Part shown: piece by piece, positions 1-7,636 of the stretch
How the letters are laid out: every line of letters begins with the position of its first letter
Position numbering within the stretch: position 1 is the first letter of the stretch
Assembly (NCBI GenBank): GCA_903874965.1
Contig: CAIQUD010000097.1
Span: 1-35,825, forward strand
Length of the DNA: 35,825 bases
DNA from: an uncultured Actinomycetes bacterium
GTDB lineage: Bacteria; Actinomycetota; Acidimicrobiia; Acidimicrobiales; RAAP-2
Reading direction: 5' to 3'
Notes under the pieces: model-generated
Told to the model about the DNA's origin: nothing
Seen by the model: the letters and a program-made list of their open reading frames with translations, nothing else
The model's database searches: none
Translations under genes and position numbers: made by a program

Positions 1-349
1 AGTCATCGTCCTGAGCGACAATCGGCACTTGAAGTGCCATTGCCGTCGCAGCAATCCACGAGTCATTGACCGGCATTCGTTGTCCTGAGTCACGCAGCAT
101 TACTCGGAGGCGCGCCCACTGGGCCGCGACATCGTCATCAATGGAAATGGGATCGAGTGTCATAGCCGCTGTCAGCGTCGCTAAACGCGTGTCACGGGTC
201 GTGACGTCGTGAGCAGCCAGCACTCCCGCACGCAGCTCACCAATGGTGATGATCGAAACCGCCAGTTCATCTGGCAACAGTGACGCTTGGATCGGTCGGC
301 CAGACTCGCGCGCGATGAATACCGAGGTGTCGGCAAGCCCTCGCGTCAC
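1..349 (-). CDS. vapC: VapC-type PIN-domain toxin (C-terminus cut by the window edge)
   Basis: Likely ribonuclease toxin of a VapBC pair. PIN-domain toxins cleave RNA with Mg2+ or Mn2+ held by clustered acidic residues. The expected acids are visible in order: Asp7 (in ADTSVFIA), Glu38 (GELRAG), Asp96 (NDSWIAATA) and Asp114-116 near the window edge. The GTG start at 349 overlaps the antitoxin stop by 4 nt (GTGA), so translation is probably coupled. The first 116 codons are present; PIN toxins are usually about 130 aa, so only the tail is missing. The fold and pairing are well supported, but the RNA target cannot be told from sequence. Confidence 0.88.
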   Translation of the reverse strand, partial: MTRGLADTSVFIARESGRPIQASLLPDELAVSIITIGELRAGVLAAHDVTTRDTRLATLTAAMTLDPISIDDDVAAQWARLRVMLRDSGQRMPVNDSWIAATAMALQVPIVAQDDD

Positions 350-597
350 AGTGGTAGGTCGTCGGTCATGTCCGGCGACAAGACCTGCAATTCCGCTCGC
401 AGCCCTGGGTCGGCCTGGCGATGAGCCAAACGCCGCGCGAAGTCGGCTCCATTCATCCAGCGAGGGCGCTGGTTCAAAGGGCGCAATGCTGCGACGGGCT
501 GACCGTCCACTGTAATGACGACGTCTTCGCCGCCAGCAACCCTTTTCAGGAGTGAACGAGTGTTATTTCGAAGTTCACGTGAGGCAATTTCTGACAT
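346..597 (-). CDS. vapB: Phd/YefM-type antitoxin
   Basis: Antitoxin partner of the downstream PIN toxin. The N-terminus (MSEIASRELRNNTRSLL) is the DNA-binding half of the Phd/YefM family, followed by the characteristic strand ITVDGQPVAALRPL. The C-terminal half is the part that normally binds and blocks the toxin. I chose the Met at 597 over an in-frame one at 612 because it gives the usual family N-terminus. The frame runs into vapC with a 4-nt overlap. In this family the antitoxin, alone or with toxin, usually represses its own promoter; no clear operator was identified here. Confidence 0.87.
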   Translation of the reverse strand: MSEIASRELRNNTRSLLKRVAGGEDVVITVDGQPVAALRPLNQRPRWMNGADFARRLAHRQADPGLRAELQVLSPDMTDDLPL

Positions 598-642
598 GCA
601 CAACTGTAGCACATATGCGACAGCAGTTTGACGTAACTCCAG

Positions 643-787
643 AGTTCGAACGTTGTCCCATTACTTCCTCAGTCGTGCTTGAGACATCGAATATGACGCG
701 AATGAAGCCGTTCGGGCAATCAGAAACCACCGAAACTACTGAGTTTCTCGCCCCAGGAGGGGTTCGAACATCGTCCCATCATCTCCA
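643..787. repeat. First pair of a 27-bp direct repeat, copies 118 bp apart
   Basis: Two copies of a roughly 27-bp element lie at about 643-669 and 761-787. They share TTCGAAC, then a 3-nt gap, then GTCCCAT and a pyrimidine-rich tail. The GTCCCAT cores are at 655-661 and 773-779, exactly 118 bp apart. A 6-bp-stem hairpin (GAAACT/AGTTTC, 732-747) sits between them. A second pair with the same 118-bp spacing occurs at 3636-3780. The interiors do not align convincingly. It is not a CRISPR array. Function unknown. Confidence 0.55.
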
Positions 788-881
788 CCACCTGCATGAG
801 CGGGCAAAGTTCCGTCAGCGTTCGAGCCGATAGCCGACGCACGGCTCGGCGATGAGGCGGCGGGGCGAGCAAAGAGCGTCC

Positions 882-1260
882 TCAACTCAAGTAGTCGCTC
901 TCTGAGCCGTACTCCGGAACCCAGACAGTCTGCAGGAGTTCCCCCTGTGTGACGAGGCTCTCAGGATGGCGAGGGAGGACCGCGAGGACCGACCACTCCT
1001 TCGGTTTGAGGCGGACGCCCACCCCTGCCCTCTCAATCCGATGCTCCGCCAGGTTGATCGCAAGATCAACGGCAAGGACGATGTCGATATCGTCGGGGGG
1101 CTGGCGTCGGAGCACGGCAATCACGCGAGCGAGGAGCTGTTCCATGCTGAATGGCTTCGTGAGGTAGTCGTCGGCTGCAGGACGAGACCGTGCGGCGAGG
1201 TCATCGCTCCGCCAGAGGAGACGAGCGCTGCAGACCAGGTGCGATGGTGCGCCTCGGGTA
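882..1260 (-). pseudogene. Decayed OmpR/KdpE-type response regulator
   Basis: The translated frame keeps the end of a receiver domain (PAADDYLTKPFSMEQLLARV, including the conserved Lys of TKPF). It continues into the start of an OmpR/KdpE winged helix (LKPKEWSVLAVL, then WVPEYGSESDYL, resembling the KdpE pattern with PEYGTE..YLR). The receiver's N-terminal half with the phospho-acceptor Asp is missing. The frame ends right after SDYL, where the recognition helix and wing should follow. Both ends are therefore lost, and no sensor kinase is nearby. It could be a domain remnant of a kdpDE locus; expression is unlikely to give a working regulator. Confidence 0.65.
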
Positions 1261-1293
1261 GTGGTGAAGGCACCCAACCGTAGGATGGCGGAC

Positions 1294-2811
1294 ATGACCG
1301 AAACCCAAACGGCAGAGCGTCGGCACTACCGGGGACCCTTCGGTTTCCTCGGCAACATGAGCGATCGTTCTGCAGTTGCGACCATCTTCGTCGTGGCGAT
1401 GTTCATGGACATCATGGATGGCACCATCGTCAACACTGCACTTCCAGCAATCGGGAAGGAATTCGGCTCCACGAGTCCGTCGAAGCTGGCGTGGGTGGTC
1501 CTCGGCTACCTCCTCTCGCTGGCGATCTGGATTCCTGCATCGGGATGGCTCGGGGACAAGTTCGGGACGAAGCGGATCTTCCTCTTCGCCCTCTTCACCT
1601 TCACCGCAGCGTCGGTGCTCTGTGGCCAAGCGCACTCGCTCGCAGAACTCTCGCTGTTCCGATTCCTCCAGGGTATTGGCGGGGGCATGATGACACCAGT
1701 TGGCACCGCCATGTTGTTCCGCGAGTTCCCGCCAGCCGAGCGCGCCAAGGCATCAGCGATCTTGGTGGTGCCAACGCTCATGGCTCCCGCCCTTGGCCCC
1801 GTCCTCGGTGGCTACTTGACCGATGGACTCGGCTGGCGTTGGATCTTTTACGTCAACGTGCCCTTTGGCATCGTGGCCTTCGCGTTCGGGGTCTGGCGCT
1901 TGAAGGAGTACGCGCACCACGCCACATCGAAGTTCGATCCCGCCGGATTCGTCCTCTCTGGTGCAGCCCTCGGGTCGATCCTCTACGCGCTCAATCAGGC
2001 GGAGCTCATTGGTTGGACGAGTCCGCGAGTCCTCGGGTTCTTGATCACCGGTGTCATCCTCGGAATCGTGCTGGTAATCGTTGAGGAGCGACTCCATGAT
2101 CCACTGCTCGCGCTCCGGCTCTTCAAGGAATCGGTCTTCCGAGCCACCAATATCACCTCGATCTTCGCGACGGCGAGCTTCTTCGGACTGGTGCTCCTCA
2201 TGCCGCTCATGCTGCAGACTGTGCGTGGGCTCTCAGCAGCGCAGTCTGGTCTCACGACCTTCCCCCAGGCCCTCGGCGTGATCCTGATGAGCCAGATCGT
2301 CCGACATCTCTATCCGAAGGTCGGCCCTCGACGACTCCTCATGGGTGGTCTCACCATTGCTGGACTCGTCATGTTGACGTTGCTGTGGACGTCGGCGAGC
2401 ACGAACCTCTGGGACTACCGCATCGTGCTCTTCGCTCGAGGCATGTGCTGGGCGTTCGTCTTCATTCCTCTTCAAGCAGCAGCGTTCGCAACGATCCCCT
2501 TCGCCGACACGGGTCGAGCGTCGGCGCTCTTCTCGACGCAGCGGCAAGTTGCGAGTTCGCTCGGCATCGCGGTGCTGATCTCGATCTTGGCTGCGCAAGT
2601 GACCACCGCGAAGGCGACGGTCGGCCCGATCATCTCGAGTGCAGGTCCCAAGTCCCTCGCCGTGCAGAACCACTTCTACGACGCCTACAAGGCGCCGTTC
2701 TTCTGGTGCGCAGCATTCGCCTTCATGGCCGCGATCGCCGCGTGGTGGATTGACGACCACAAGGTGCTGGCCGTCTTGAAGCCCGCTGGAGGACCCTCAG
2801 CCGCTGACTGA
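1294..2811 (+). CDS. MFS drug exporter, DHA2 (EmrB/QacA) family
   Basis: Predicted 505-residue, 14-helix proton-driven exporter in the inner membrane. Seen in order: the helix-1 motif MDGTIVNTALPAIG (about 40-54), motif A GWLGDKFGTKR after helix 2 (about 84-94), and the antiporter motif C APALGPVLGG in helix 5. These are standard DHA2 features. The frame opens at GTG 1261; ATG at 1285 and 1294 are both possible. I prefer 1294 because an AGGA lies 8 nt upstream. The decayed regulator behind it is on the other strand, so no live regulator is linked. Substrate unknown; drugs or lipid-like molecules are typical of the family. Confidence 0.88.
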   Translation: MTETQTAERRHYRGPFGFLGNMSDRSAVATIFVVAMFMDIMDGTIVNTALPAIGKEFGSTSPSKLAWVVLGYLLSLAIWIPASGWLGDKFGTKRIFLFALFTFTAASVLCGQAHSLAELSLFRFLQGIGGGMMTPVGTAMLFREFPPAERAKASAILVVPTLMAPALGPVLGGYLTDGLGWRWIFYVNVPFGIVAFAFGVWRLKEYAHHATSKFDPAGFVLSGAALGSILYALNQAELIGWTSPRVLGFLITGVILGIVLVIVEERLHDPLLALRLFKESVFRATNITSIFATASFFGLVLLMPLMLQTVRGLSAAQSGLTTFPQALGVILMSQIVRHLYPKVGPRRLLMGGLTIAGLVMLTLLWTSASTNLWDYRIVLFARGMCWAFVFIPLQAAAFATIPFADTGRASALFSTQRQVASSLGIAVLISILAAQVTTAKATVGPIISSAGPKSLAVQNHFYDAYKAPFFWCAAFAFMAAIAAWWIDDHKVLAVLKPAGGPSAAD

Positions 2812-3093
2812 GGTCTTCTCCTCCTCTTACCTCGCGCAGTACGGTGCCCGCTCTGGACACCCCTCCCGCTGACGTTTCGGTGATTACCCTCCCTGACGGA
2901 GCAAACCTGCCACTGATCGATGATGCCGAGCCGTCGACACCTGCAAACAGTGCGCTGGCCGCGCCATCTCATCGGTCACTCCACATCGAAGACAAGCCTA
3001 GGTCGCGGAGACTTATGCGTCCCCGAACGCCGGATGTGAGGCAGGCTGCAGAGCTTCGAGACCGTCGCTACGGTGGTGCGCGGAGGTAACGCA

Positions 3094-3537
3094 ATGACGG
3101 ACGCCGAGTTCGACGACTTCGTGGAGGGGTGCTCAGACGATCAAGTCAATGCACTCCGCGCGCTCCGATCGCTAATCAGGGAAAACGCACGGGAACTCGA
3201 TGAAGGCGTCAACTCTGGCCGCTGGCTCAATGGCTATGTCTTCTTTTCCGTCGAGGGGCAGATGATCTTCGCTATCGGGCCTAAGGGGAAGGCTAAGACC
3301 ACGCTTCACATGATGCCCTACTACGGCTCGCCAGTACTACAAGAGCAACATGGTGGAGCACTGGCCGCTTTTCTGACCGGGAAGAGTTGTATTGCCTTTC
3401 GCAAGTACTCCGAACTGCCAATCGAGGCGCTCACGGACATCATCAGCCGGGGCACACCGGTGATGGTCGAAATGATCCAGCACCAAGCGCGCTCCACACG
3501 GGCACGACCACCTTCGCGTCCCAAGTCGAAGGACTAA
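3094..3537 (+). CDS. DUF1801 domain protein
   Basis: 147-residue soluble protein of the DUF1801 (YdhG-like) group. Recognisable parts are the helical start (DQVNALRALRSLIRENARELDE), WLNGYVFFSVEGQMIFAIGPKGKAKTTLHM, and the later CIAFRKYSELP followed by a short helix. The basic tail (SRPKSKD) is typical. The ATG at 3094 is chosen over GTG 3073 because GGAGG at 3082-3086 lies 7 nt before it. The 280 bases upstream show no convincing gene. The family's molecular role is unknown; the fold is related to frataxin-like and YdhG proteins. Confidence 0.78.
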   Translation: MTDAEFDDFVEGCSDDQVNALRALRSLIRENARELDEGVNSGRWLNGYVFFSVEGQMIFAIGPKGKAKTTLHMMPYYGSPVLQEQHGGALAAFLTGKSCIAFRKYSELPIEALTDIISRGTPVMVEMIQHQARSTRARPPSRPKSKD

Positions 3538-4128
3538 CCCATGCGGACGAGCCAACACATCGAGGCGCGCCACATTCGCAAACCCAACCCTCCAAACTGC
3601 CACCTAACGCCCGATATGCCGCACAACTTGAAGGGAGCTCGACCATAGTCCCATCGCTTCCTGGGCTACATCTTTAATTGGTCACTCGCCGTTCGAATTC
3701 CGCTTGACTACGTACCGTGAGTCAGCTCTACCCCAGTGAATTGGCCCAAAAGTGATTCGAAGTTAGTCCCATTACCTCTACTTCGTTATTGCAGTGACAA
3801 CTTCTGCAACGTTGCTGATTCCTTTTGACACCGCGTCTCTCTCGAAACCGGCGGATGCTCTTCGAACCTAAATTCTTTCTTCGCCTTGGACTCCATCTAG
3901 CGCTCCATTCCTTCCGGAGCGAGCGAATTTCACAACAGCGACACCTCGATGAACGTTACGCATCTGGAGTCCTACGACGGCTCAATGCCAGTTAGCTGCG
4001 CTACGTGACCTTCCCCTTCCTGCTGACAGATGTGGCGATGATCTCGTCATGTGACTTCTCCGAATCGCCGACCTGCAGTGAATCGTTCTTGCAGCTCACT
4101 CACCAACACCTCATCTACGAAGTTTTTG
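3538..4128. other. Long non-coding stretch between DUF1801 and the HxlR regulon
   Basis: About 590 bases with no convincing reading frame on either strand and more A+T than the flanking genes by eye. It holds the second pair of the 27-bp repeat (3636-3780) and a small stem (CGCTCC/GGAGCG, 3901-3921) without a following T-run. It ends at the HxlR-type promoter at 4129. No tRNA or IS end was recognised. Confidence 0.5.
3636..3780. repeat. Second pair of the 27-bp direct repeat, copies 118 bp apart
   Basis: Copies at about 3636-3661 and 3754-3780 share the pattern RTTCGA..nTA-GTCCCAT-YRCYTC with the pair at 643-787. The GTCCCAT cores are at 3648-3654 and 3766-3772, again exactly 118 bp apart. 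The identical spacing in both places suggests an old duplicated element or a diverged satellite rather than chance. Function unknown. Confidence 0.55.
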
Positions 4129-4176
4129 ACTTGCAAATCAAAAGTTACTGAATTAGATTGCAAATCACAAGTTAAG
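4129..4176 (+). promoter_or_regulatory. Promoter with HxlR-type operator, copy 1 (reductase-hxlR operon)
   Basis: Contains -35 TTGCAA (4131-4136), a 17-bp spacer and -10 TAGATT (4154-4159). A TTGCAAAT..CAAGTTA motif recurs around and downstream of these boxes, giving two half-symmetric blocks. Most positions are the same as in the region before the DUF1330 gene (5710-5756), including the 17-bp spacer and the -10 box. The hxlR gene lies in the operon it starts, so autoregulation by HxlR is the simplest reading. That last step is inference. Confidence 0.68.
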
Positions 4177-4203
4177 AGATGGTTGCTCAAAGGAGAAATT
4201 GAC

Positions 4204-5190
4204 ATGGCTGAACGCGTGCTGCTCACCGGTATCAGTGGCTACATCGGTCAGCACTGTGGTGCAGAGCTGCTCAACCAAGGCTTCGAAGTCGTTGGAACTG
4301 TCCGCTCACTCGAAAAGGCCAAGGCAACGCAATCTGCAATTGCTGCCGTCGCCCCTGTCGAGAAGTTGACCTTCGTCGAGGCTGATCTTCTGTCCGACGA
4401 AGGCTGGGATGAGGCCATGGAGGGATGTACCTATGTGCTGCATGTGGCATCTCCGTTTCTCCTTGCTGAACCGAAAAACGAAAACGAACTGATCACGCCT
4501 GCCGTCGAAGGAACCCGTCGCGTGATCGAGGCCGCTCAGAAAGCTGGCGTGAGGCGTCTAGTGCTCACGTCATCGACGGTAGCCATGATCACTGGAAAGC
4601 CCAGCGGTCGCTATGGGACCGATGCATGGTCAGACCCAAACACCAATATCGGCGCCTACGCCAAGAGCAAGACCCTCGCAGAACAAGCCGCCTGGGAAGC
4701 GACGGCTGGCAGTGCGATGGAGCTCACGGTCGTCAACCCGGGGGCTGTCTTCGGTCCATCGCTCGGTGCCCACATCGATGGTCAGAGTGTGGCGCTGATG
4801 ACGGACATGATCGGCGGCAAGATGCCGATGATCCCTGACGTGGCCATGGGGATGGTTGATGTCCGCGACGTTGCCAAACTTCATGTTGCGGCCATGACGA
4901 CTGCTGCTGCCGCTGGACAGCGCTTCATCGCGGCGAGCTCCGAGCCGGTGAGCATGACTTACTTCGCAGAAGTCCTTCGAGGTGCTGGCTACTCGAAAGC
5001 ACCCTCTCGCAAGGCGCCGAATATCGCTATCAAACTCATGAGCCTCTTCGATCGACAAGCCAAAGGTATGCTTCCGAGCCTCGGAAAGAAGGCCGCGTTC
5101 GACAATCAGTCCACGTTCGAGATACTGGACTGGCAGCCGACGCCGATGGAAACATCGATCAAAGAGATGGCTGCGTCGATCTCAGGGTAG
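4204..5190 (+). CDS. NAD(P)-dependent extended-SDR reductase (dihydroflavonol-reductase-like)
   Basis: 328-residue cytoplasmic reductase or epimerase of the extended short-chain dehydrogenase class, acting on a carbonyl or sugar-like substrate. The nucleotide-binding motif TGISGYIG is at residues 8-15. The catalytic Ser is at about 123-124 (LTSST), and the YxxxK pair is Tyr152/Lys156 (AYAKSK). Length and layout match dihydroflavonol-4-reductase-like proteins. The ATG at 4204 has a strong AAGGAG at 4190-4195; upstream codons belong to the promoter. The stop is 8 nt before hxlR, so the two form an operon. The inducing compound and substrate are unknown; a toxic carbonyl is a reasonable guess. 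Confidence 0.85.
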   Translation: MAERVLLTGISGYIGQHCGAELLNQGFEVVGTVRSLEKAKATQSAIAAVAPVEKLTFVEADLLSDEGWDEAMEGCTYVLHVASPFLLAEPKNENELITPAVEGTRRVIEAAQKAGVRRLVLTSSTVAMITGKPSGRYGTDAWSDPNTNIGAYAKSKTLAEQAAWEATAGSAMELTVVNPGAVFGPSLGAHIDGQSVALMTDMIGGKMPMIPDVAMGMVDVRDVAKLHVAAMTTAAAAGQRFIAASSEPVSMTYFAEVLRGAGYSKAPSRKAPNIAIKLMSLFDRQAKGMLPSLGKKAAFDNQSTFEILDWQPTPMETSIKEMAASISG

Positions 5191-5198
5191 GAGGTGGC

Positions 5199-5567
5199 AT
5201 GGGCACGGAGTCTGAGGCGTACACATTCGACTGGCGCTCGGTGTGCTCGATCACGTCTGGCCTTGACGTCCTCGGCGACAAATGGTCGCTCTTGATCGTG
5301 CGCGATCTCATCGCTCACGGCACCCGGACTTACTCCGAGTTTCGCGAGTCCCCAGAGCATGTCTCGACCAACATTCTTGCTGACAGGCTTCGACTCCTTA
5401 CGTCGCTCGGAATCATCGAGCGAACAAATCCCGATGGCGTTGCACGCAATAACGCCTTTCGACTCACACCAAGTGGTGCGGCTCTGAGACCAGTCCTCGA
5501 GGAGATTGGAAAGTGGTCGCAGACGTATCTCAAGCAATTCCACTCCAACATGGTCGACAGCGTCTGA
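5199..5567 (+). CDS. HxlR-family winged-helix repressor
   Basis: 122-residue DNA-binding regulator. The family pattern is clear: an N-terminal Cys region (VCSITSGLDVLGDKWSLLIVRDLIAHG), the helix-turn-helix with TYSEFRESPEHVSTNILADRL, then the wing region GIIERTNPDGVARNNAFRLTPSG. HxlR proteins sense aldehydes or electrophiles, some through the N-terminal Cys. That Cys is present here (about residue 13). GGAGG sits just before the ATG, overlapping the end of the reductase gene. It probably controls its own operon and the DUF1330 gene through the duplicated operator. Confidence 0.9.
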   Translation: MGTESEAYTFDWRSVCSITSGLDVLGDKWSLLIVRDLIAHGTRTYSEFRESPEHVSTNILADRLRLLTSLGIIERTNPDGVARNNAFRLTPSGAALRPVLEEIGKWSQTYLKQFHSNMVDSV

Positions 5568-5709
5568 CGCAGGTTGTTGAATCGGAAGAATCTGGTTTCC
5601 TGCGCTCATTCCCTTATCGAGCAAGCAAGGTGTTGTTGGTTCTGAAGTCCGGTCTTCTTGGCAACCTGCCCTCTGAGGTATCAGGGACATCCGCAAGGTG
5701 CGCTCATTA

Positions 5710-5756
5710 AGTTGCAAATTGCAAGTTATTGTATTAGATTGCGATTTGCAAGTTAC
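5710..5756 (+). promoter_or_regulatory. Promoter with HxlR-type operator, copy 2 (DUF1330 gene)
   Basis: Contains -35 TTGCAA (5712-5717), a 17-bp spacer and -10 TAGATT (5735-5740). Inverted blocks TTGCAAATTGCAA and GCGATTTGCAA overlap both boxes. It aligns without gaps to 4129-4176, so the two transcription units should share one regulator. A typical GAGGAG ribosome site and ATG follow at 5767-5785. Confidence 0.7.
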
Positions 5757-5782
5757 GAACAACGAATGAGGAGCCACCGACA

Positions 5783-6094
5783 ATGACTAATGCAGCGAAG
5801 CCCGCCTATGGAATGGTGCAGATCAACATCAAGAACTCCGAGCAGTTCATGGAGCGCTATGCACAGCATGTGTTTCCCATCTTGGATGCCTGGGGAATTG
5901 AGATGATCGCTGGTTCGCCCACTCCTTCCACAAAAGAGGGCTCATTCAACGGAAATTGGGCAGCCGTGCTTCGCTTCCCAAGCATGGCAGTCGCCGAAGC
6001 TTGGTATGACTCGGCAGACTACGAGCCTTACAAGAACCTGCGCATCAACGAATTGACCGACTCCGGAAGCCTGGTCTTCGTCGAAGGTCGCTGA
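5783..6094 (+). CDS. DUF1330 protein (dimeric alpha/beta-barrel fold)
   Basis: 103-residue small soluble protein. The family signature is present: KPAYGMVQINIKNSEQFMERY at the start, a middle strand with FNGNWAAVLRFPSMAVAEAWYDSADYEPYKNLR, and the ending GSLVFVEG. DUF1330 proteins resemble ABM monooxygenase-type ferredoxin folds, but their chemistry is not established. GAGGAG lies 9 nt upstream of the ATG. It has its own copy of the HxlR operator, so it should be induced together with the reductase upstream. Confidence 0.85.
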   Translation: MTNAAKPAYGMVQINIKNSEQFMERYAQHVFPILDAWGIEMIAGSPTPSTKEGSFNGNWAAVLRFPSMAVAEAWYDSADYEPYKNLRINELTDSGSLVFVEGR

Positions 6095-6099
6095 ACAGC

Positions 6100-6248
6100 C
6101 GGGTACAGCGGATTGGTGCTCTGAGGCAATGGGTGCTCGAAGCAAACCCCGAGGGCCCGTTGCTCCAGTCCGATCTCGACGGCAACACGTCTAGAGGGTT
6201 GGTTCGGTCGGCAACCTGAGGAGCCAGCCCAAAGTTGCAAAGCGTCAC
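6100..6248 (-). pseudogene. Possible glutathione-S-transferase N-terminal remnant
   Basis: On the minus strand from GTG 6248 the frame reads TLCNFGLAPQ, like the opening beta-strand of a GST thioredoxin domain. A second frame then continues with SRRVAVEIGLEQRALGVCFEHPL and a NPLYPA element. This matches the usual GST order (RRVAVAL..LGL.YE..., then NPL..VP). The two parts are in different frames and nothing of the all-helical C-terminal domain follows. This suggests a frameshifted, truncated relic. The similarity is short and read by eye, so it could be coincidence. Confidence 0.35.
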
Positions 6249-6383
6249 CCACCTGCTACGACCCCATGTCGCATTGTCGAGATGCCCATACGTTGTTGCA
6301 TCGCCATCACGTTGTCGCGAGAAGCTCGACGATTCTCCCTCGATCGAAATTGTGCAGGATCTGCCTGCGCCTCGTCCTGATTG

Positions 6384-7295
6384 CTAACTGACGAGGTGAC
6401 GAACCTCATCAGCTTCATCGAGGGTGAGTTCCCACGCTCCAGCGGCGGCATTGGCATGGATCTGTTCTGGACTCGTGGCACCAGCGATCACCGAGGCCAC
6501 CTCAGGCGTGGCAAGAAGCCAGGCGAAGGCGAGCTCAAGCAGCGTGTGCCCACGTTCCTGAGCCCAACTCTCAAGACGCTCAAGTACGTCGAAGTTCGCA
6601 TCAGTGAGGACCCGATCTGCCATGGCCCACTTTTGGATGCGCGTCCCTTCAAGCACTGCAGCACCGCGCCGATACTTGCCGGTCAGCAGGCCACTGGCGA
6701 GGGGAAAATAAGGGAGATAGGCAAGACCAAGCTCGGCACAGACCGGCAGTGCTTCGGTTTCGTCGGCGCGCTCAAGCAAGCTGTACTGATTTTGGACACT
6801 GACAAATCGAGCACCCTCCCCTGCTGCGGCTTCAGCTTCGCGAAGCTGCGCGGCCGAGAAGTTTGAACAGCCAATCTCGATGATCTTTCCCTCGACGACG
6901 AGTTCATTCAACACGCCCAACGTCTCGGCGATTGGCACCGTTTGATCGGGTTGGTGCAATTGGTAGAGGTCAATGCGATCCGTACCGAGCTGAAGAAGAC
7001 TTCGCTCAAGTGCACGGCGAACATAGGAGCCCGAGGCACCGCCGGTGATTTCGTCATTGACTCGACTACCGAACTTGGTAGCTAAGACAATGTCATCGCG
7101 TCGTCTCCCAAGGGCACTCCGGCACCGTTCCTCGCTGGTGAGGTAGGAGTCGGCAGTGTCAAAGAAATTGATGCCAGCCTCGAGTGCGGCATCCACCACG
7201 GGAAGAACGGCATCTTCCGCCATGGTGAATCCAAAGTTATTGGTACCAAGTCCGATGACGGAGACAGACAACGAACCGATTTGTCGATGGCGCAT
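6384..7295 (-). CDS. Aldo/keto reductase
   Basis: 303-residue NADPH-dependent oxidoreductase with a TIM-barrel fold. The catalytic tetrad is visible: Asp46 and Tyr51 (FFDTADSY), Lys74 (LATKFG) and His114 (LYQLHQPD). LLTGKYRRG and the C-terminal cofactor-loop pattern (SVIAGATSPEQIHANAAA) fit the YajO/Tas-like branch. The frame extends upstream, but ATG 7295 is chosen because it gives the family N-terminus and has GGGAAGGAA before it. It diverges from the DUF389 gene. Reduction of aldehydes or ketones is expected; the substrate is unknown. Confidence 0.9.
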   Translation of the reverse strand: MRHRQIGSLSVSVIGLGTNNFGFTMAEDAVLPVVDAALEAGINFFDTADSYLTSEERCRSALGRRRDDIVLATKFGSRVNDEITGGASGSYVRRALERSLLQLGTDRIDLYQLHQPDQTVPIAETLGVLNELVVEGKIIEIGCSNFSAAQLREAEAAAGEGARFVSVQNQYSLLERADETEALPVCAELGLAYLPYFPLASGLLTGKYRRGAAVLEGTRIQKWAMADRVLTDANFDVLERLESWAQERGHTLLELAFAWLLATPEVASVIAGATSPEQIHANAAAGAWELTLDEADEVRHLVS

Positions 7296-7636
7296 GGCAA
7301 ATTCCTTCCCAAGGGGTCGTAGCGAACGATACCGGCAAGACGCATCGGCGGGAAGTGAGAACAAACTCAGGAGACTGGCAACGTCACCGCTCTCGCGAAG
7401 ACTTGTTGACCGAATCAAGCATTTCGGTTCACCTTGATTTCGTGCGGGCGAAAACCGTCGGAATCCTCCTTGGAGAATCCAGCTCAATGGTTGAGTCGTA
7501 AGTCACAATCAATGGGCCACCCAACGCTGAGGTTCTGTCATGGTCAACATTGGGTCGCATCACCTCGCCTTCATCAGCCAAATCCTTTGGCAGACATCTA
7601 CCATTGGCAACTGTCTTTAAAGAAAGGCTGACCCTC
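7296..7636. other. Intergenic region between divergent aldo/keto reductase and DUF389 genes
   Basis: About 340 bases without a supported gene. It must hold both divergent promoters. I see no clear operator palindrome or repeat, and no RNA gene. Confidence 0.4.

Noticed and set aside
740-790. Possible tRNA 3' end (GGTTCGAAC ... CCACCA)
   Set aside because: The T-stem does not pair and no anticodon arm is found upstream; the sequence is one copy of the 27-bp repeat.
2844-3089. 81-codon plus-strand frame before DUF1801
   Set aside because: No ribosome site, low-complexity tail, overlaps the DUF1801 ribosome-site region, and no recognisable motif.
643-3780. CRISPR array from the 27-bp repeat
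   Set aside because: Only two pairs, imperfect copies, 118-bp gaps and no cas genes.
6381-6866. 161-codon plus-strand frame
   Set aside because: Antisense shadow of the aldo/keto reductase, which has a complete catalytic tetrad.
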